Shown one piece after another: positions 24,032 through 34,719 of a stretch of DNA of 64,000 nucleotides. Each line of letters opens with the position of its first letter. The stretch's first letter is position 1. The DNA comes from Arthrobacter sp. D5-1 (lineage in GTDB: Bacteria > Actinomycetota > Actinomycetes > Actinomycetales > Micrococcaceae). The stretch covers positions 1,426,001 through 1,490,000 of the forward strand of contig NZ_CP014571.1 of assembly GCF_017357425.1 (NCBI RefSeq). The letters are read 5' to 3'. Both the position numbers and the translations under genes were made by a program. The notes under the pieces are model-generated. The model searched no databases and was not told where the DNA came from. It saw nothing but the letters and a program-made list of their open reading frames with translations.

Positions 24032-24883
24032 TTAGTTGAACACCACGGTCCGGGTGCCATCCAGGAGCACACGGTGTTCGGCGTGCCACTGAACCGCTTG
24101 GGCCAGCGTTCGGCCTTCGACGTCGCGACCCATCTGGACAAACTGTGCAGCCGTGCGCGCGTGGTCGACGCGGATGACTTCCTGCTCGATGATCGGACCC
24201 TCGTCGAGGTCGGCCGTCACATAGTGGGCCGTGGCACCGATGATCTTCACGCCGCGCGCATGGGCCTGGTGGTAAGGCTTGGCGCCCTTGAAGGAGGGCA
24301 GGAAGGAGTGGTGGATGTTGATGGCCTTGCCATTCAACTTCGTGCACAGATCGTTGGAAAGGACCTGCATGTAGCGGGCCAGGACGGTCAACTCCACGTC
24401 GTGATCGGCGATGAGCTTCAACAGCTGCGCCTCGGCCTGGGGCTTGGTTTCCGGCGTCACCGGGATGTGGTGGAACGGGATGCCGTAGAACTCCGCCAGC
24501 GGCTCAAGGTCACGGTGGTTGGACACGATGGCAGGGACCTCAATGGGCAGGGTGCCGGTGCGCTGCTGGAACAGGAGGTCGTTCAGGCAGTGCGCGTCCT
24601 TGGAGCACAGGATGATGGTGCGGACCTTTTCGCCAACAGGATTGATCTGCCAGGTCATTCCGAACGATTCGGCTACCGGACGCAGCGCGGCCGCCAATTC
24701 GTCCTGGGAGGACGACGTCGATGCCTCCACGCGCATGAAGAAGTTGCCTGTGCTGGGGCTTCCGTACTGCTGGGAGTCGGCGATATTGCAGCCGGCCGTA
24801 AGCAGGGCTCCGGCTACCGCGTGGACGATGCCGGGGCGGTCGGGGCAGGAAAGTGTTACTACGAAAGCGGTGGATTCAGTCAC
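24032..24883 (-). CDS. purU: Formyltetrahydrofolate deformylase PurU
   Basis: Hydrolyses 10-formyltetrahydrofolate to formate and tetrahydrofolate, balancing the one-carbon pool. The N-terminal ACT domain (residues about 8-85, TLSCPDRPGIVHAVAGAL) is followed by a formyltransferase-like domain. Its active-site segments are HHSFLPSFKGAKPYHQA and ATAHYVTADLDEGPIIEQ. GTG 24883 gives 283 residues, the usual length; a longer frame to 24967 would run into the glyA riboswitch. TAGGCT (minus strand) is seven bases before this GTG, a leaderless signature. It is divergent from glyA and sits with folD in a folate cluster. Confidence 0.93.
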   Translation of the reverse strand: MTESTAFVVTLSCPDRPGIVHAVAGALLTAGCNIADSQQYGSPSTGNFFMRVEASTSSSQDELAAALRPVAESFGMTWQINPVGEKVRTIILCSKDAHCLNDLLFQQRTGTLPIEVPAIVSNHRDLEPLAEFYGIPFHHIPVTPETKPQAEAQLLKLIADHDVELTVLARYMQVLSNDLCTKLNGKAINIHHSFLPSFKGAKPYHQAHARGVKIIGATAHYVTADLDEGPIIEQEVIRVDHARTAAQFVQMGRDVEGRTLAQAVQWHAEHRVLLDGTRTVVFN

Positions 24884-24923
24884 ACGATCAAGCCTACCCG
24901 TGCCGCGTTGTTGTACTGTTAAT

Positions 24924-24998
24924 GGGTCGCAACTGGCGTTGGGTGGACTACCACCAGGGAGCGGCAATCATGAAGACCACGGATCGTACGCCTGGGCC
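24924..24998 (+). ncRNA. ZTP (pfl motif) riboswitch upstream of glyA
   Basis: The 5' part GGGTCGCAACTGGCG, the GTGG-ACTA-CCAC hairpin with GGGAGCG after it, and the distal CGCCTGGGC block at about 24989-24997 match the recalled conserved core of the pfl/ZTP aptamer. In many bacteria this aptamer controls glyA, folD and purine genes when ZTP/ZMP signals folate shortage. The expression platform probably lies between 25000 and 25110. A likely -10 TACTGT (24914-24919) would start transcription right at the aptamer. Confidence 0.88.
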
Positions 24999-25119
24999 GA
25001 GGGTCATGTCTTACCGCCGCATGCACGTGACCGATCCCTCTGTAACCAAGGGGACGCGGGAATGCTGCTGCCGGTAGCCTGACCTGTAGCACCACCCGTT
25101 GCCTAGCCAGGAGATCTCC

Positions 25120-26415
25120 GTGACTACCACAACCACTTCCGCGTCTGTCAGCAACCAGTCGCTCGCCGATCTCGATCCCGAGATTGCAGCAGTCCTCAAC
25201 CAGGAACTTGGCCGCCAGCGCGGCACCCTGGAAATGATTGCGTCCGAAAACTTTGCGCCCCGCGCGGTGATGGAAGCCCAAGGCTCCGTCCTGACCAACA
25301 AGTACGCCGAGGGCTACCCGGGCCGCCGTTACTACGGCGGTTGTGAATACGTCGACGTCGCTGAGCAGCTCGCCATCGACCGCGTCAAGGAACTGTTCGG
25401 CGCCGAGTACGCCAACGTCCAGCCGCACTCCGGTGCCCAGGCAAACGCTGCAGCGCTGTCGGCCATGATCACCCCGGGCGACAAGATCCTTGGTCTTTCC
25501 CTGGCACACGGTGGCCACCTGACCCACGGCATGAAGCTCAACTTCTCCGGCAAGCTCTACAACGTAGCTGCTTACCAGGTTGAAGAAGACAACTTCCGCA
25601 TTGACATGGACAAGCTCCGCGAGCAGGCCATCGCCGAGAAGCCGCAGGTCATCATCGCTGGTTGGTCGGCCTACCCCCGCCACCTCGACTTCGCTGCCTT
25701 CCGCTCCATCGCCGACGAGGTTGGCGCCCTCCTCTGGACGGACATGGCACACTTCGCCGGTCTGGTTGCTGCAGGCCTGCACCCGAGCCCGGTCCCGCAC
25801 TCCGACGTCGTCACCTCCACGGTGCACAAGACCCTCGCAGGTCCGCGTTCCGGTGTGATCCTTGGCAAGCAGGAGTGGGCCAAGAAGCTCAACTCCAACG
25901 TCTTCCCGGGCCAGCAGGGCGGTCCGCTCATGCACGTCATCGCGGCCAAGGCTGTTGCCTTCAAGATCGCCGGCAGCGAAGAGTTCAAGGAGCGCCAGGA
26001 GCGTGTCCTCGAGGGTGCCAAGATCATCGCTGACCGTTTGAACCAGTCCGACGTCGCCGGAGCCGGTGTCTCGGTCCTCACCGGCGGCACCGACGTTCAC
26101 CTGGTCCTGGTTGACCTGCGCAACTCGCAGCTGGACGGCCAGCAGGCTGAAGACCTCCTGCACTCCGTAGGCATCACCGTGAACCGCAACGCTGTTCCGT
26201 TCGACCCCCGCCCGCCGATGGTCACCTCCGGCCTCCGCATCGGTACGCCTGCCTTGGCCACCCGCGGATTCGGTGCCACCGAGTTCACCGAGGTTGCCGA
26301 GATCATTGCCACCGCGCTGAAGGCGGGCTCGGCAGCTGATGTCGAGTCCCTCCAGGCCCGTGTCGACAAGCTGGCCGCTGACTTCCCGCTGTACCCGCAG
26401 CACGAGCAGTGGTAA
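25120..26415 (+). CDS. glyA: Serine hydroxymethyltransferase
   Basis: Converts serine and tetrahydrofolate to glycine and methylene-tetrahydrofolate. The 431-residue length is standard. Visible family segments: [25 protein letters not shown], and the PLP lysine in [19 protein letters not shown] 25120 has AGGAG six bases upstream. The 5' region carries a ZTP riboswitch, and purU and folD flank it, so the cluster is devoted to one-carbon units. Confidence 0.97.
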   Translation: MTTTTTSASVSNQSLADLDPEIAAVLNQELGRQRGTLEMIASENFAPRAVMEAQGSVLTNKYAEGYPGRRYYGGCEYVDVAEQLAIDRVKELFGAEYANVQPHSGAQANAAALSAMITPGDKILGLSLAHGGHLTHGMKLNFSGKLYNVAAYQVEEDNFRIDMDKLREQAIAEKPQVIIAGWSAYPRHLDFAAFRSIADEVGALLWTDMAHFAGLVAAGLHPSPVPHSDVVTSTVHKTLAGPRSGVILGKQEWAKKLNSNVFPGQQGGPLMHVIAAKAVAFKIAGSEEFKERQERVLEGAKIIADRLNQSDVAGAGVSVLTGGTDVHLVLVDLRNSQLDGQQAEDLLHSVGITVNRNAVPFDPRPPMVTSGLRIGTPALATRGFGATEFTEVAEIIATALKAGSAADVESLQARVDKLAADFPLYPQHEQW

Positions 26416-26468
26416 ATCCGCGATTCCGCGGCTAAGTAACGCATTACCCGGGCACTGAACCGGAGCCC

Positions 26469-26506
26469 ACGGGATCCGCCGCCACATCTTCGGCGGCGGG
26501 TCCCGT
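26469..26506 (+). terminator. Hairpin after glyA
   Basis: Two 15-base GC-rich arms with one mismatch and an eight-base loop, 53 bases after the glyA stop. No clear T-tract follows, so it may only partly stop transcription into folD. Confidence 0.6.
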
Positions 26507-26548
26507 TGGCATGAGCCATTAGGTCACCCACCAGAAAGAGCAGATGGA

Positions 26549-27442
26549 ATGACACAGTCCACCGCACAGATCCTTGACGGCAAGGCCACCGCCGCAGCCA
26601 TCAAGGCAGAACTGACCACTCGCGTTTCCGTCCTCGCCGCCCAGGGAATCGTCCCCGGCTTGGGCACCATCCTGGTGGGTTCCGACCCCGGCAGCACCTG
26701 GTACGTCGGCGGCAAGCACAAGGACTGCGCCGAGGTTGGCATCCAGTCCATCCGCCGCGACCTCCCCGAGGACATCAGCCAGGAGGACCTCTTGGAGGTT
26801 GTGCGCGAGCTCAACGACAACCCGGAATGCACCGGCTACATCGTCCAGCTTCCGCTGCCCAAGCACATTGACCAGGACGTCATCCTCGAAGCCATGGACC
26901 CTGACAAGGACGCCGATGGCCTGCACCCGATGAACCTTGGCCGCTTGGTGGCCAACGTCAACGGCGAGATGAAGTCCCCGCTGCCCTGCACCCCCAAAGG
27001 CTGTGTGGAGTTGCTCCGCCGCCACAACATTGAACTCAAGGGCAAGCGCGTCCTGGTGGTTGGCCGCGGCGTCACCATCGGTCGCCCCATCGGCCTCCTG
27101 CTGACCCGCAAGGAAGTCAACGCGACGGTCATCCTCGCCCACACCGGAACGGTGGACCTGCCGGCGGAACTGAAGCAGGCCGACGTCGTGATTGCCGCTG
27201 CCGGCGTGCCGCACATGATCAAGGCTGAAGACCTCAAGCCGGGTGCAATAGTGCTCGACGTCGGCGTCAGCCGCGTGGACGACGGCAACGGCAAGGCTGT
27301 GGTCACCGGAGATGTGGACCCGGCAGCTGCCGACGTCGCCGCCTGGCTCTCCCCGAACCCGGGTGGCGTAGGCCCGATGACCCGTGCCATGCTGCTCGCG
27401 AACGTCGTGGAGAGTGCTGAGCGCCAGGCGGGCATCGCCTAG
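26549..27442 (+). CDS. folD: Bifunctional methylenetetrahydrofolate dehydrogenase / methenyltetrahydrofolate cyclohydrolase
   Basis: Interconverts methylene-, methenyl- and formyl-tetrahydrofolate. The 297 residues show the family pattern: [14 protein letters not shown] with the catalytic lysine, [12 protein letters not shown], a [13 protein letters not shown] segment, [16 protein letters not shown] for NADP binding, and the C-terminal [13 protein letters not shown]. It follows glyA by 133 bases with a hairpin between, and ends before a strong terminator. Together with glyA and purU it allows both supply and removal of one-carbon units. Confidence 0.96.
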   Translation: MTQSTAQILDGKATAAAIKAELTTRVSVLAAQGIVPGLGTILVGSDPGSTWYVGGKHKDCAEVGIQSIRRDLPEDISQEDLLEVVRELNDNPECTGYIVQLPLPKHIDQDVILEAMDPDKDADGLHPMNLGRLVANVNGEMKSPLPCTPKGCVELLRRHNIELKGKRVLVVGRGVTIGRPIGLLLTRKEVNATVILAHTGTVDLPAELKQADVVIAAAGVPHMIKAEDLKPGAIVLDVGVSRVDDGNGKAVVTGDVDPAAADVAAWLSPNPGGVGPMTRAMLLANVVESAERQAGIA

Positions 27443-27462
27443 TTTCACACGCGCTAAACGAG

Positions 27463-27494
27463 AGGGCTCTTGCAAGATTATGTGCAAGAGCCCT
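27463..27494 (+). terminator. Rho-independent terminator of folD
   Basis: Perfect 12-base arms (AGGGCTCTTGCA and its complement) with an eight-base loop, 20 bases after the folD stop, followed by TTCACAT. Confidence 0.85.
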
Positions 27495-27529
27495 TTCACA
27501 TGTCGGTGGGCGCTACTAGTCTGCTGAGG

Positions 27530-28519
27530 GTGCACAATGAAGCAACCCGCTCCGCAACTCCCACTGAATCGTCGCAAACCCGCTTCGACATGAACCGACC
27601 CACCGTCATCAGCGCGCAAAACCTCACCAAGACCTATGGTGACCTCACTGCCGTGGACAACATCTCCTTCGACGTACCGGCGGGGGAGTCCTTCGGGCTG
27701 CTGGGCCCCAACGGCGCCGGCAAGTCCACCACCATGAAAATGATCGGTGGCGTCTCCCAACGCACCTCGGGAACGCTCAACATCATGGGCTTGGATCCTG
27801 AGTCGCACGGCCCTGAAGTCCGGGCGCATTTGGGTGTGGTCCCGCAGCAGGACAACCTGGACGAAGAGCTGAAGGTCCGCGAGAACCTGATTGTCTACGG
27901 GCGCTACTTCGGCCTGCCGCTGAGCTACTTGCGGCCGAAAGCCGATGAACTGCTGGAATTCGCGCAGCTGACGGACAAGGCAAACTCGAAGGTCGATGCC
28001 CTGTCCGGCGGTATGAAGCGGCGGCTCACCATTGCCCGCTCGCTCATCAACGAGCCACGGATCCTCCTCTTGGACGAGCCCACCACCGGCCTGGACCCCC
28101 AAGCGCGCCACATCCTCTGGGACCGGCTCTTCCGGCTCAAGGAAAATGGCGTCACCCTCATCCTCACCACGCACTATATGGACGAGGCAGAGCAACTCTG
28201 CGATCGCCTGATCGTGGTGGACAAGGGCCGCATCATGGCCGAGGGGTCTCCGGCGAACCTCATCCGCGAGCACTCATCGCGCGAAGTGCTCGAGCTCCGG
28301 TTCGGGTCCGAGCGGAACGCGACCATCGGCGTCGAACTTCAAGGCGTCGGCGAGCGGCTCGAAACGCTGCCCGACCGCGTGCTCATTTATGCACACGACG
28401 GCGAGGCCGCGCTGGAGCAGGTCACTGCCCGCGGGCTCCGCCCCATGACCTCGCTGGTGCGCCGCTCGTCGCTGGAGGACGTGTTCCTGCGGCTCACGGG
28501 CAGGAGTCTCGTTGACTAG
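27530..28519 (+). CDS. ABC transporter ATP-binding protein, DrrA/NodI type
   Basis: A 329-residue ATPase of an ABC-2 exporter. Motifs: Walker A GPNGAGKST, Q-loop VVPQQDNLD, signature LSGGMKRR, Walker B LLLDEPTTGLDPQ and the histidine of TTHYMDEAE. The C-terminal 90 residues are the DrrA-type regulatory tail. GTG 27530 is preferred because TAGTCT lies seven bases before it and TTTCAC 17 bases further, fitting a leaderless promoter. ATG 27590 would give a product 20 residues shorter. It overlaps the first permease gene by eight bases. Relatives export drugs, lipo-oligosaccharides or envelope lipids; no substrate can be named. Confidence 0.88.
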   Translation: MHNEATRSATPTESSQTRFDMNRPTVISAQNLTKTYGDLTAVDNISFDVPAGESFGLLGPNGAGKSTTMKMIGGVSQRTSGTLNIMGLDPESHGPEVRAHLGVVPQQDNLDEELKVRENLIVYGRYFGLPLSYLRPKADELLEFAQLTDKANSKVDALSGGMKRRLTIARSLINEPRILLLDEPTTGLDPQARHILWDRLFRLKENGVTLILTTHYMDEAEQLCDRLIVVDKGRIMAEGSPANLIREHSSREVLELRFGSERNATIGVELQGVGERLETLPDRVLIYAHDGEAALEQVTARGLRPMTSLVRRSSLEDVFLRLTGRSLVD

Positions 28520-29375
28520 CGGCACTGACAAACCACTTACGACGGCGGCGCCGCCGTTGCGGGCCCACTCGCCTGAGGTTTCGGCTGCCCGGGCGCGGCG
28601 ATGGGGCGCCTTTTTCTACGCAGAGCAAGTACTTCGCGTCATGCGCAACTACGGCTGGTCCGTGATCCTGTACAGCGTGGGGCAACCCGTGGCGTACCTC
28701 TTTGCCATGGGCGTTGGCTTGGCCAGCCTGGTGGACGCCAACAGCGAAGCCACGTTCGGCGGTGTCAGCTACTTGGAGTTCGTGGCTCCGGCGTTGTTGG
28801 TCTCGGCTGCGGTGATGACTGCCTCCGGGGAGTTCTCCTATCCCATCATGGACGGCTTCAAGTGGCGCCGTGTTTTTTATGGCCCACACGCCTCACCGTT
28901 GATTCCCGAGCAAATCGCCAGCGGACACATCATGGCCAGCACCCTGAGGTTCCTCCTGCAGTCGGTGGTCTACTTCGTGGTGGTGGCATTGTTCGGTGCT
29001 TCGCCGGGTCCGTGGGGCTGGGTGTCGGCCCTCGTCGCTACCGTTGCGGCGCTGTCCTTTGGCCTGCCGCTGATGGCTTATGCGGCCAGCATCATACAAG
29101 ACAAGGGGCAGTTTGCGCTGGTGCAACGCTTCATCGTGATGCCGCTGTTCCTGTTCTCGGGGACGTTCTTCCCCCTGGATTCCCTCCCGATCGCTGTCCG
29201 TTGGATCGGATGGATTTCACCGGTGTGGCACGGGACTGAGCTGAGCCGCGTATTCACCTACGGGATGGATCAAAGCCCTGTGCTGACCATCATCCACGTG
29301 GTTTTCCTGCTGGCCACGGCCGCAGTTGGCTGGATGGTCGTCCGCCGCCAGTTCGTGAAAAGGATGGGCTCATGA
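28512..29375 (+). CDS. ABC-2 type transporter permease (first of pair)
   Basis: A 287-residue membrane protein with about six helices and ABC-2 permease features (YLEFVAPALLVSAAVMTASGEF, then FSGTFFPLDSLPIAVRWIGW). It starts at TTG 28512 inside the end of the ATPase gene and overlaps the next permease by ATGA. The three genes form a tight operon encoding one exporter with a heterodimeric membrane part. Confidence 0.87.
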   Translation: MTSGTDKPLTTAAPPLRAHSPEVSAARARRWGAFFYAEQVLRVMRNYGWSVILYSVGQPVAYLFAMGVGLASLVDANSEATFGGVSYLEFVAPALLVSAAVMTASGEFSYPIMDGFKWRRVFYGPHASPLIPEQIASGHIMASTLRFLLQSVVYFVVVALFGASPGPWGWVSALVATVAALSFGLPLMAYAASIIQDKGQFALVQRFIVMPLFLFSGTFFPLDSLPIAVRWIGWISPVWHGTELSRVFTYGMDQSPVLTIIHVVFLLATAAVGWMVVRRQFVKRMGS

Positions 29376-30205
29376 GTGTCCTGACAGGTGGCCACAGTGC
29401 CACGGATCGTGCGCGGGAGCGGAAGTTCGGCTCTCTTTATTCACGCAATGCCAAAGCCGTGGTGGGCCGCGGATTGATGGCGGCCAAGTCCAGCACATGG
29501 CTGGTCATGGTCTCCGGGTTCTTTGAGCCCGTGCTGTTCCTGCTGGCCATGGGCGTGGGCATGGGCTCCATCGTGGGCACTGTCCAAGGCCCTGGCGGCG
29601 AGGAGATCAGCTACGCGGCCTACATTGCACCGGCGCTGCTGGCCGTTTCGGCGATGAACGGGGCGATCTACGACTCCACGTGGAACGTGTTCTTCAAGAT
29701 GAACTTCGCCAAGCTGTACCAGGGGATGCTCTACACCTCCCTGGGACCGCTGGATGTCGCGATCGGTGAGATCTTCCTGGCGCTCCTGCGGGGCCTGCTC
29801 TACGCCACTGGATTCACCGCCGTTATGGGCGTCATAAGTTTGCTCACCAGTTGGTGGGCCATCCTGGTCATTCCTGCCTCGGTGCTGATCGCCTTCGGAT
29901 TCGCGAGCTTCGGAATGGGCATCACCAGCTTCATGAAGACTTTCCAGCAGATGGACTGGATCAACTTCTTCCTGCTGCCCATGTTCCTGTTCAGCGCCAC
30001 GTTCTATCCGCTCAGCGTCTACCCGCAGGTCATCCAATGGTTCATCCAGGCCATGCCCCTGTGGCACGGCGTGGAGTTGCTGCGGCAGATCAGTGTGGGC
30101 TCGTTCAGCCCGGCCACCGCAATCCACGTGGGTTACTACCTGGTGATGATCGCTCTCGGGATCATGCTCACCACAGGAAGGCTGCGCCAGCTGTTCCTCA
30201 AGTGA
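29372..30205 (+). CDS. ABC-2 type transporter permease (second of pair)
   Basis: A 277-residue protein paralogous to the preceding permease (YAAYIAPALLAVSAMNGAIY, then LFSATFYPLSVYPQVIQW, then PLWHGVELLR). The PLWHGVELLR segment resembles NodJ-type permeases. It is the last gene of the exporter operon. No terminator is obvious in the 67 bases before the next gene. Confidence 0.87.
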   Translation: MSVLTGGHSATDRARERKFGSLYSRNAKAVVGRGLMAAKSSTWLVMVSGFFEPVLFLLAMGVGMGSIVGTVQGPGGEEISYAAYIAPALLAVSAMNGAIYDSTWNVFFKMNFAKLYQGMLYTSLGPLDVAIGEIFLALLRGLLYATGFTAVMGVISLLTSWWAILVIPASVLIAFGFASFGMGITSFMKTFQQMDWINFFLLPMFLFSATFYPLSVYPQVIQWFIQAMPLWHGVELLRQISVGSFSPATAIHVGYYLVMIALGIMLTTGRLRQLFLK

Positions 30206-30272
30206 AAGGTCCGGTGTTCGCCGTCCGTGGAAGCTGGCACAGGCACCTTCGTGGATTTGAGAGAATAGGTCC

Positions 30273-30839
30273 ATGCAATCTCTCGGTGACCCGCACCCGT
30301 CCACGTCCCCCGCCGGCAAAGGCATGTTCAAGGGCTTCCGCATTGGCGGCCTGGGGATGACCGTCGTCATCATCGCGTTCCTGGTGGCCGTCATTTTCGC
30401 GGCAAACCAGAACGATGTTGTGGGTTGGGTTGTCGCAGTAGTGGCCTTCGGTTGGTTGGCTCTGGCCGCTTTCGTGGTGTTGAGCATCCGCAAGGCCGCG
30501 CAGCGGGCAGGTGCAAAACTGACCGAAGCGCAAAATGCCTTTAACGCCGCAGCCGGCCGCGCGCCGTCGTCGTCCGCTGCTGACAGTGGCGGCACGCGCG
30601 TCGTGGCCGAACGCAGCAAGTCAGATGAGGTTCGCGACCTCAAACTGGACCACTCCTTCAAGATCGTCCAGGTGCAGGTCCGTGTTGTCGATGAGGAGCG
30701 GGCCAAGGGCGGTGCCGCCGATCAGGACACCATCAACCGCGCACTGGAAACCATCGCCATTACGGCCACCAATGCGCGCGACATGATCAAGTCCTCCGGC
30801 GGCTCGGACGAGCCCGTAGCCGGCACCATCATCGACTAG
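30273..30839 (+). CDS. Conserved membrane protein, function unknown
   Basis: A 188-residue protein. Two membrane helices lie at residues about 28-72 (MTVVIIAFLVAVIFAAN, then VVAVVAFGWLALAAFVVLS). They are followed by a basic stretch, a low-complexity linker (PSSSAADSGG) and a charged helical domain (DHSFKIVQVQVRVVDEER). GAGAAT six bases before the ATG may be a leaderless -10. I do not recognise the family. It is directly followed by xthA. Confidence 0.7.
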   Translation: MQSLGDPHPSTSPAGKGMFKGFRIGGLGMTVVIIAFLVAVIFAANQNDVVGWVVAVVAFGWLALAAFVVLSIRKAAQRAGAKLTEAQNAFNAAAGRAPSSSAADSGGTRVVAERSKSDEVRDLKLDHSFKIVQVQVRVVDEERAKGGAADQDTINRALETIAITATNARDMIKSSGGSDEPVAGTIID

Positions 30840-30849
30840 AGTGGACCGG
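30837..30849 (+). promoter_or_regulatory. Leaderless promoter of xthA
   Basis: TAGAGT at 30837-30842 lies seven bases before the GTG at 30850, the expected distance if transcription begins at the start codon. It overlaps the stop codon of the preceding gene. Confidence 0.55.
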
Positions 30850-32825
<1,976 letters not shown>

Positions 32826-32829
32826 CTCC

Positions 32830-33507
32830 ATGTGCTCCGCTGGCCAGCTCAACGTCAAGACCGACACCCGCAAGGGTGTCGGTCCGGACGACTCTCGCCA
32901 GACGGGTGTTGCCGGCACCGACTGCGGCGACGGTGACACCATGTGTGTTGGTGTCATCCTCGGCTTTCCACCGGAGATCGCCCGCGAACTCCAGGAATGG
33001 CGCGCCTCCTTCGGTGACCCGATGGCCGAGGTCATTCCTGCCCACATCACACTGATCACCACCACACCTACTCAGGACTGGGCCGCTACCCGCGAGCATG
33101 TACGGGAAGTGGCCCGGACCCAGGAACCCTTCCACATCACCATTTCCGGCACGGGTTCGTTCCGGCCCGTGTCACCGGTGGTCTTCGTGAACGTTGAAGA
33201 GGGCTTTGAAGAGTGCGTGCAGTTGCACGAGAAACTTCAAACCGGGCCGCTGGAACGGTTGCTCCCGTTCCCATACCACCCGCACGTCACGGTGGCCCAC
33301 GACGTCGCCCAGGAAAATCTGGATGAGGCCGAAACGGTCCTCAGAGATTACCGGGCGACCTTCCCTGTGGTTAGCATGGGACTTTACGAGCACGACACCA
33401 ATGGAATATGGCAGCTACGGGAAGAGCTCGACTTTGGCGGCGATACTGACGAAGAACAGCAAACGGATTCACGCCACGCAGGCGGACGCTCCTCCGCTGC
33501 CAACTGA
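32830..33507 (+). CDS. 2'-5' RNA ligase family protein (2H phosphoesterase)
   Basis: A 225-residue 2H-superfamily protein with the two catalytic HxT motifs, AHITLI and PHVTVAH, about 90 residues apart. Family members ligate or hydrolyse 2'-5' or cyclic phosphodiester bonds in RNA. The conserved domain begins at MCVGVILGF (ATG 32941). I extend to ATG 32830 because the 37 codons between them have about 80% G/C at third positions, like real coding sequence, and the gene then follows trpS by four bases. The shorter 188-residue form is possible. Confidence 0.8.
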   Translation: MCSAGQLNVKTDTRKGVGPDDSRQTGVAGTDCGDGDTMCVGVILGFPPEIARELQEWRASFGDPMAEVIPAHITLITTTPTQDWAATREHVREVARTQEPFHITISGTGSFRPVSPVVFVNVEEGFEECVQLHEKLQTGPLERLLPFPYHPHVTVAHDVAQENLDEAETVLRDYRATFPVVSMGLYEHDTNGIWQLREELDFGGDTDEEQQTDSRHAGGRSSAAN

Positions 33508-34519
33508 GCTGGCCAAGCTCAAACTTGAGCTGCTTCGCAAGAGGCAGGAATGGGGCCAGTCCAAGCGCGCCGGCGATGGCCTGCCGAAGAAGGCCGGAGC
33601 GTTCTTTGCGCTCTTCATGGCCAGGCTGAACACCAACCGTGCCTTGCGTTCTTTCCAGCACTACACACGCCAGCATGGGCCTCTGTTGAGTGCGGGTATT
33701 GGCTTCAACATGTTCTTCTCCGTGACGGGTCTGCTGACCACTGGCTTTGCAGTGGCGGGAATCGTTTTGGGGGGAAGCCCGGCGCTTCAGGACGCCGTCA
33801 TCGACAGCGTGGCCGCGGCGGCCCCCGGGCTCCTTCAAGTGGATGGCGGCGAAGGACTGGTGGATCCCCAGTCGTTGCTCAACCCGTCCGGACTTGGCTG
33901 GACAGCCCTGATCGCGGCGGTAGTGACTGTCTTCATCTCCCTGGGCTGGATAGCAAGCATCCGGGAGGGCATCCGGGGGATCATGAACGCCGCTCCGTTG
34001 GTGCGTAATGCTGTCCTCCAGAAGCTCATCGACGCCGGTACCCTGTTGCTCCTCGGAGTCCTTCTGGTCATCAGCGCAGGCGCCTCCCTGATTTTTGGGA
34101 CAGCCGCCGATTGGTTCATCGGTTTGCTGAAGTTGGACGAGGCAGTGGCCGCACCTATCGCCGCCACCGTCAAGATTGTGGTTCCCCTCCTGTTGAACTG
34201 CGCGACGGCGGCAGTACTCTTCCGTATCGCCGCCGGCCTTAAGCTGGGGAGGCGCGCGTTCCTTGAAGCGGTGGTGCTCGCCGGCACAGGGACCACTGTC
34301 CTTCAACTTTTCAGCACCGAACTCCTGGCCCGGTCAGGAAACAACCCCGTTCTGGCGTCCTTCGCCATCATCATTGGCCTGCTGATCTGGTTCAACCTGG
34401 TGAGCCAGGTGTACCTCGTCTCGGCGTCGTGGTCGGCCATTCGTGAGGCCGATACTGAGTCGGGGGAGACCCCGCGCAAGAAAGTCCTTGGGTCGCGTCG
34501 CGTGGCGCCCCGCACCTGA
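33401..34519 (+). CDS. YihY/BrkB family inner membrane protein
   Basis: A membrane protein with about six helices and YihY family features (HGPLLSAGIGFNMFFSVTGLL, then WFNLVSQVYLVSASWSAI). The cytoplasmic N-terminal segment (KLELLRKRQEWGQSKRAG) is conserved in actinobacterial relatives as I recall them, so the start must lie upstream of it. ATG 33401 gives 372 residues and overlaps the RNA ligase gene by 107 bases; TTG 33434, with GGGAAGAG eight bases before it, is an alternative. The family was once thought to be RNase BN, which is now rejected; its role is unknown. Confidence 0.85.
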   Translation: MEYGSYGKSSTLAAILTKNSKRIHATQADAPPLPTELAKLKLELLRKRQEWGQSKRAGDGLPKKAGAFFALFMARLNTNRALRSFQHYTRQHGPLLSAGIGFNMFFSVTGLLTTGFAVAGIVLGGSPALQDAVIDSVAAAAPGLLQVDGGEGLVDPQSLLNPSGLGWTALIAAVVTVFISLGWIASIREGIRGIMNAAPLVRNAVLQKLIDAGTLLLLGVLLVISAGASLIFGTAADWFIGLLKLDEAVAAPIAATVKIVVPLLLNCATAAVLFRIAAGLKLGRRAFLEAVVLAGTGTTVLQLFSTELLARSGNNPVLASFAIIIGLLIWFNLVSQVYLVSASWSAIREADTESGETPRKKVLGSRRVAPRT

Positions 34520-34543
34520 CAGTTCTTTCTCCCGGGAGGCGCC

Positions 34544-34696
34544 ATGAACAATCCACTGTGGATCGGCTGCCTCCTCGGGGCTGCCGTTGGTCTCATTGTG
34601 GGTCAACTGATCTTTAAGTCCCCTTTCCTGGGCATCCTCATCGGGGTGGGGCTGGGGGCACTTGTCGGGGCTGCAGTGGGACCGCGCCGGGGATAG
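34544..34696 (+). CDS. Small glycine-rich membrane protein (50 residues)
   Basis: Short gene with a good ribosome site (GGGAGG, five bases before the ATG). The product begins MNNPLWIGCLLGAAVGLIVG and forms two hydrophobic helices with GxxxG-type spacing (LIVGQLIF, then GILIGVGLGALVGAAVG), ending PRRG. Such glycine-zipper hairpins insert in membranes. It is 24 bases after YihY and may be co-transcribed. No function is known to me. Confidence 0.65.
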   Translation: MNNPLWIGCLLGAAVGLIVGQLIFKSPFLGILIGVGLGALVGAAVGPRRG

Positions 34697-34719
34697 TGGG
34701 CATGTCCCCTGAGCTGAGG

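Noticed and set aside
24970..25077. 35-codon ORF ending ECCCR upstream of glyA as a cysteine leader peptide gene
   Set aside because: It starts inside the ZTP aptamer and glyA is not a sulfur gene; I mention it only as a low-probability possibility within the riboswitch finding.
24919..26487. Minus-strand open frame of 522 codons over glyA
   Set aside because: glyA is unmistakable on the plus strand; the antisense product is a codon-bias artefact.
26519..28273. Minus-strand open frame of 584 codons over folD and the DrrA-like gene
   Set aside because: Both plus-strand genes have complete motifs; the antisense frame has no recognisable domain, no ribosome site and spans a terminator.
33194..33400. 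Upstream extension of the YihY frame
   Set aside because: It lies within the 2'-5' RNA ligase gene in another frame and encodes basic, non-conserved sequence; the first plausible start is 33401.
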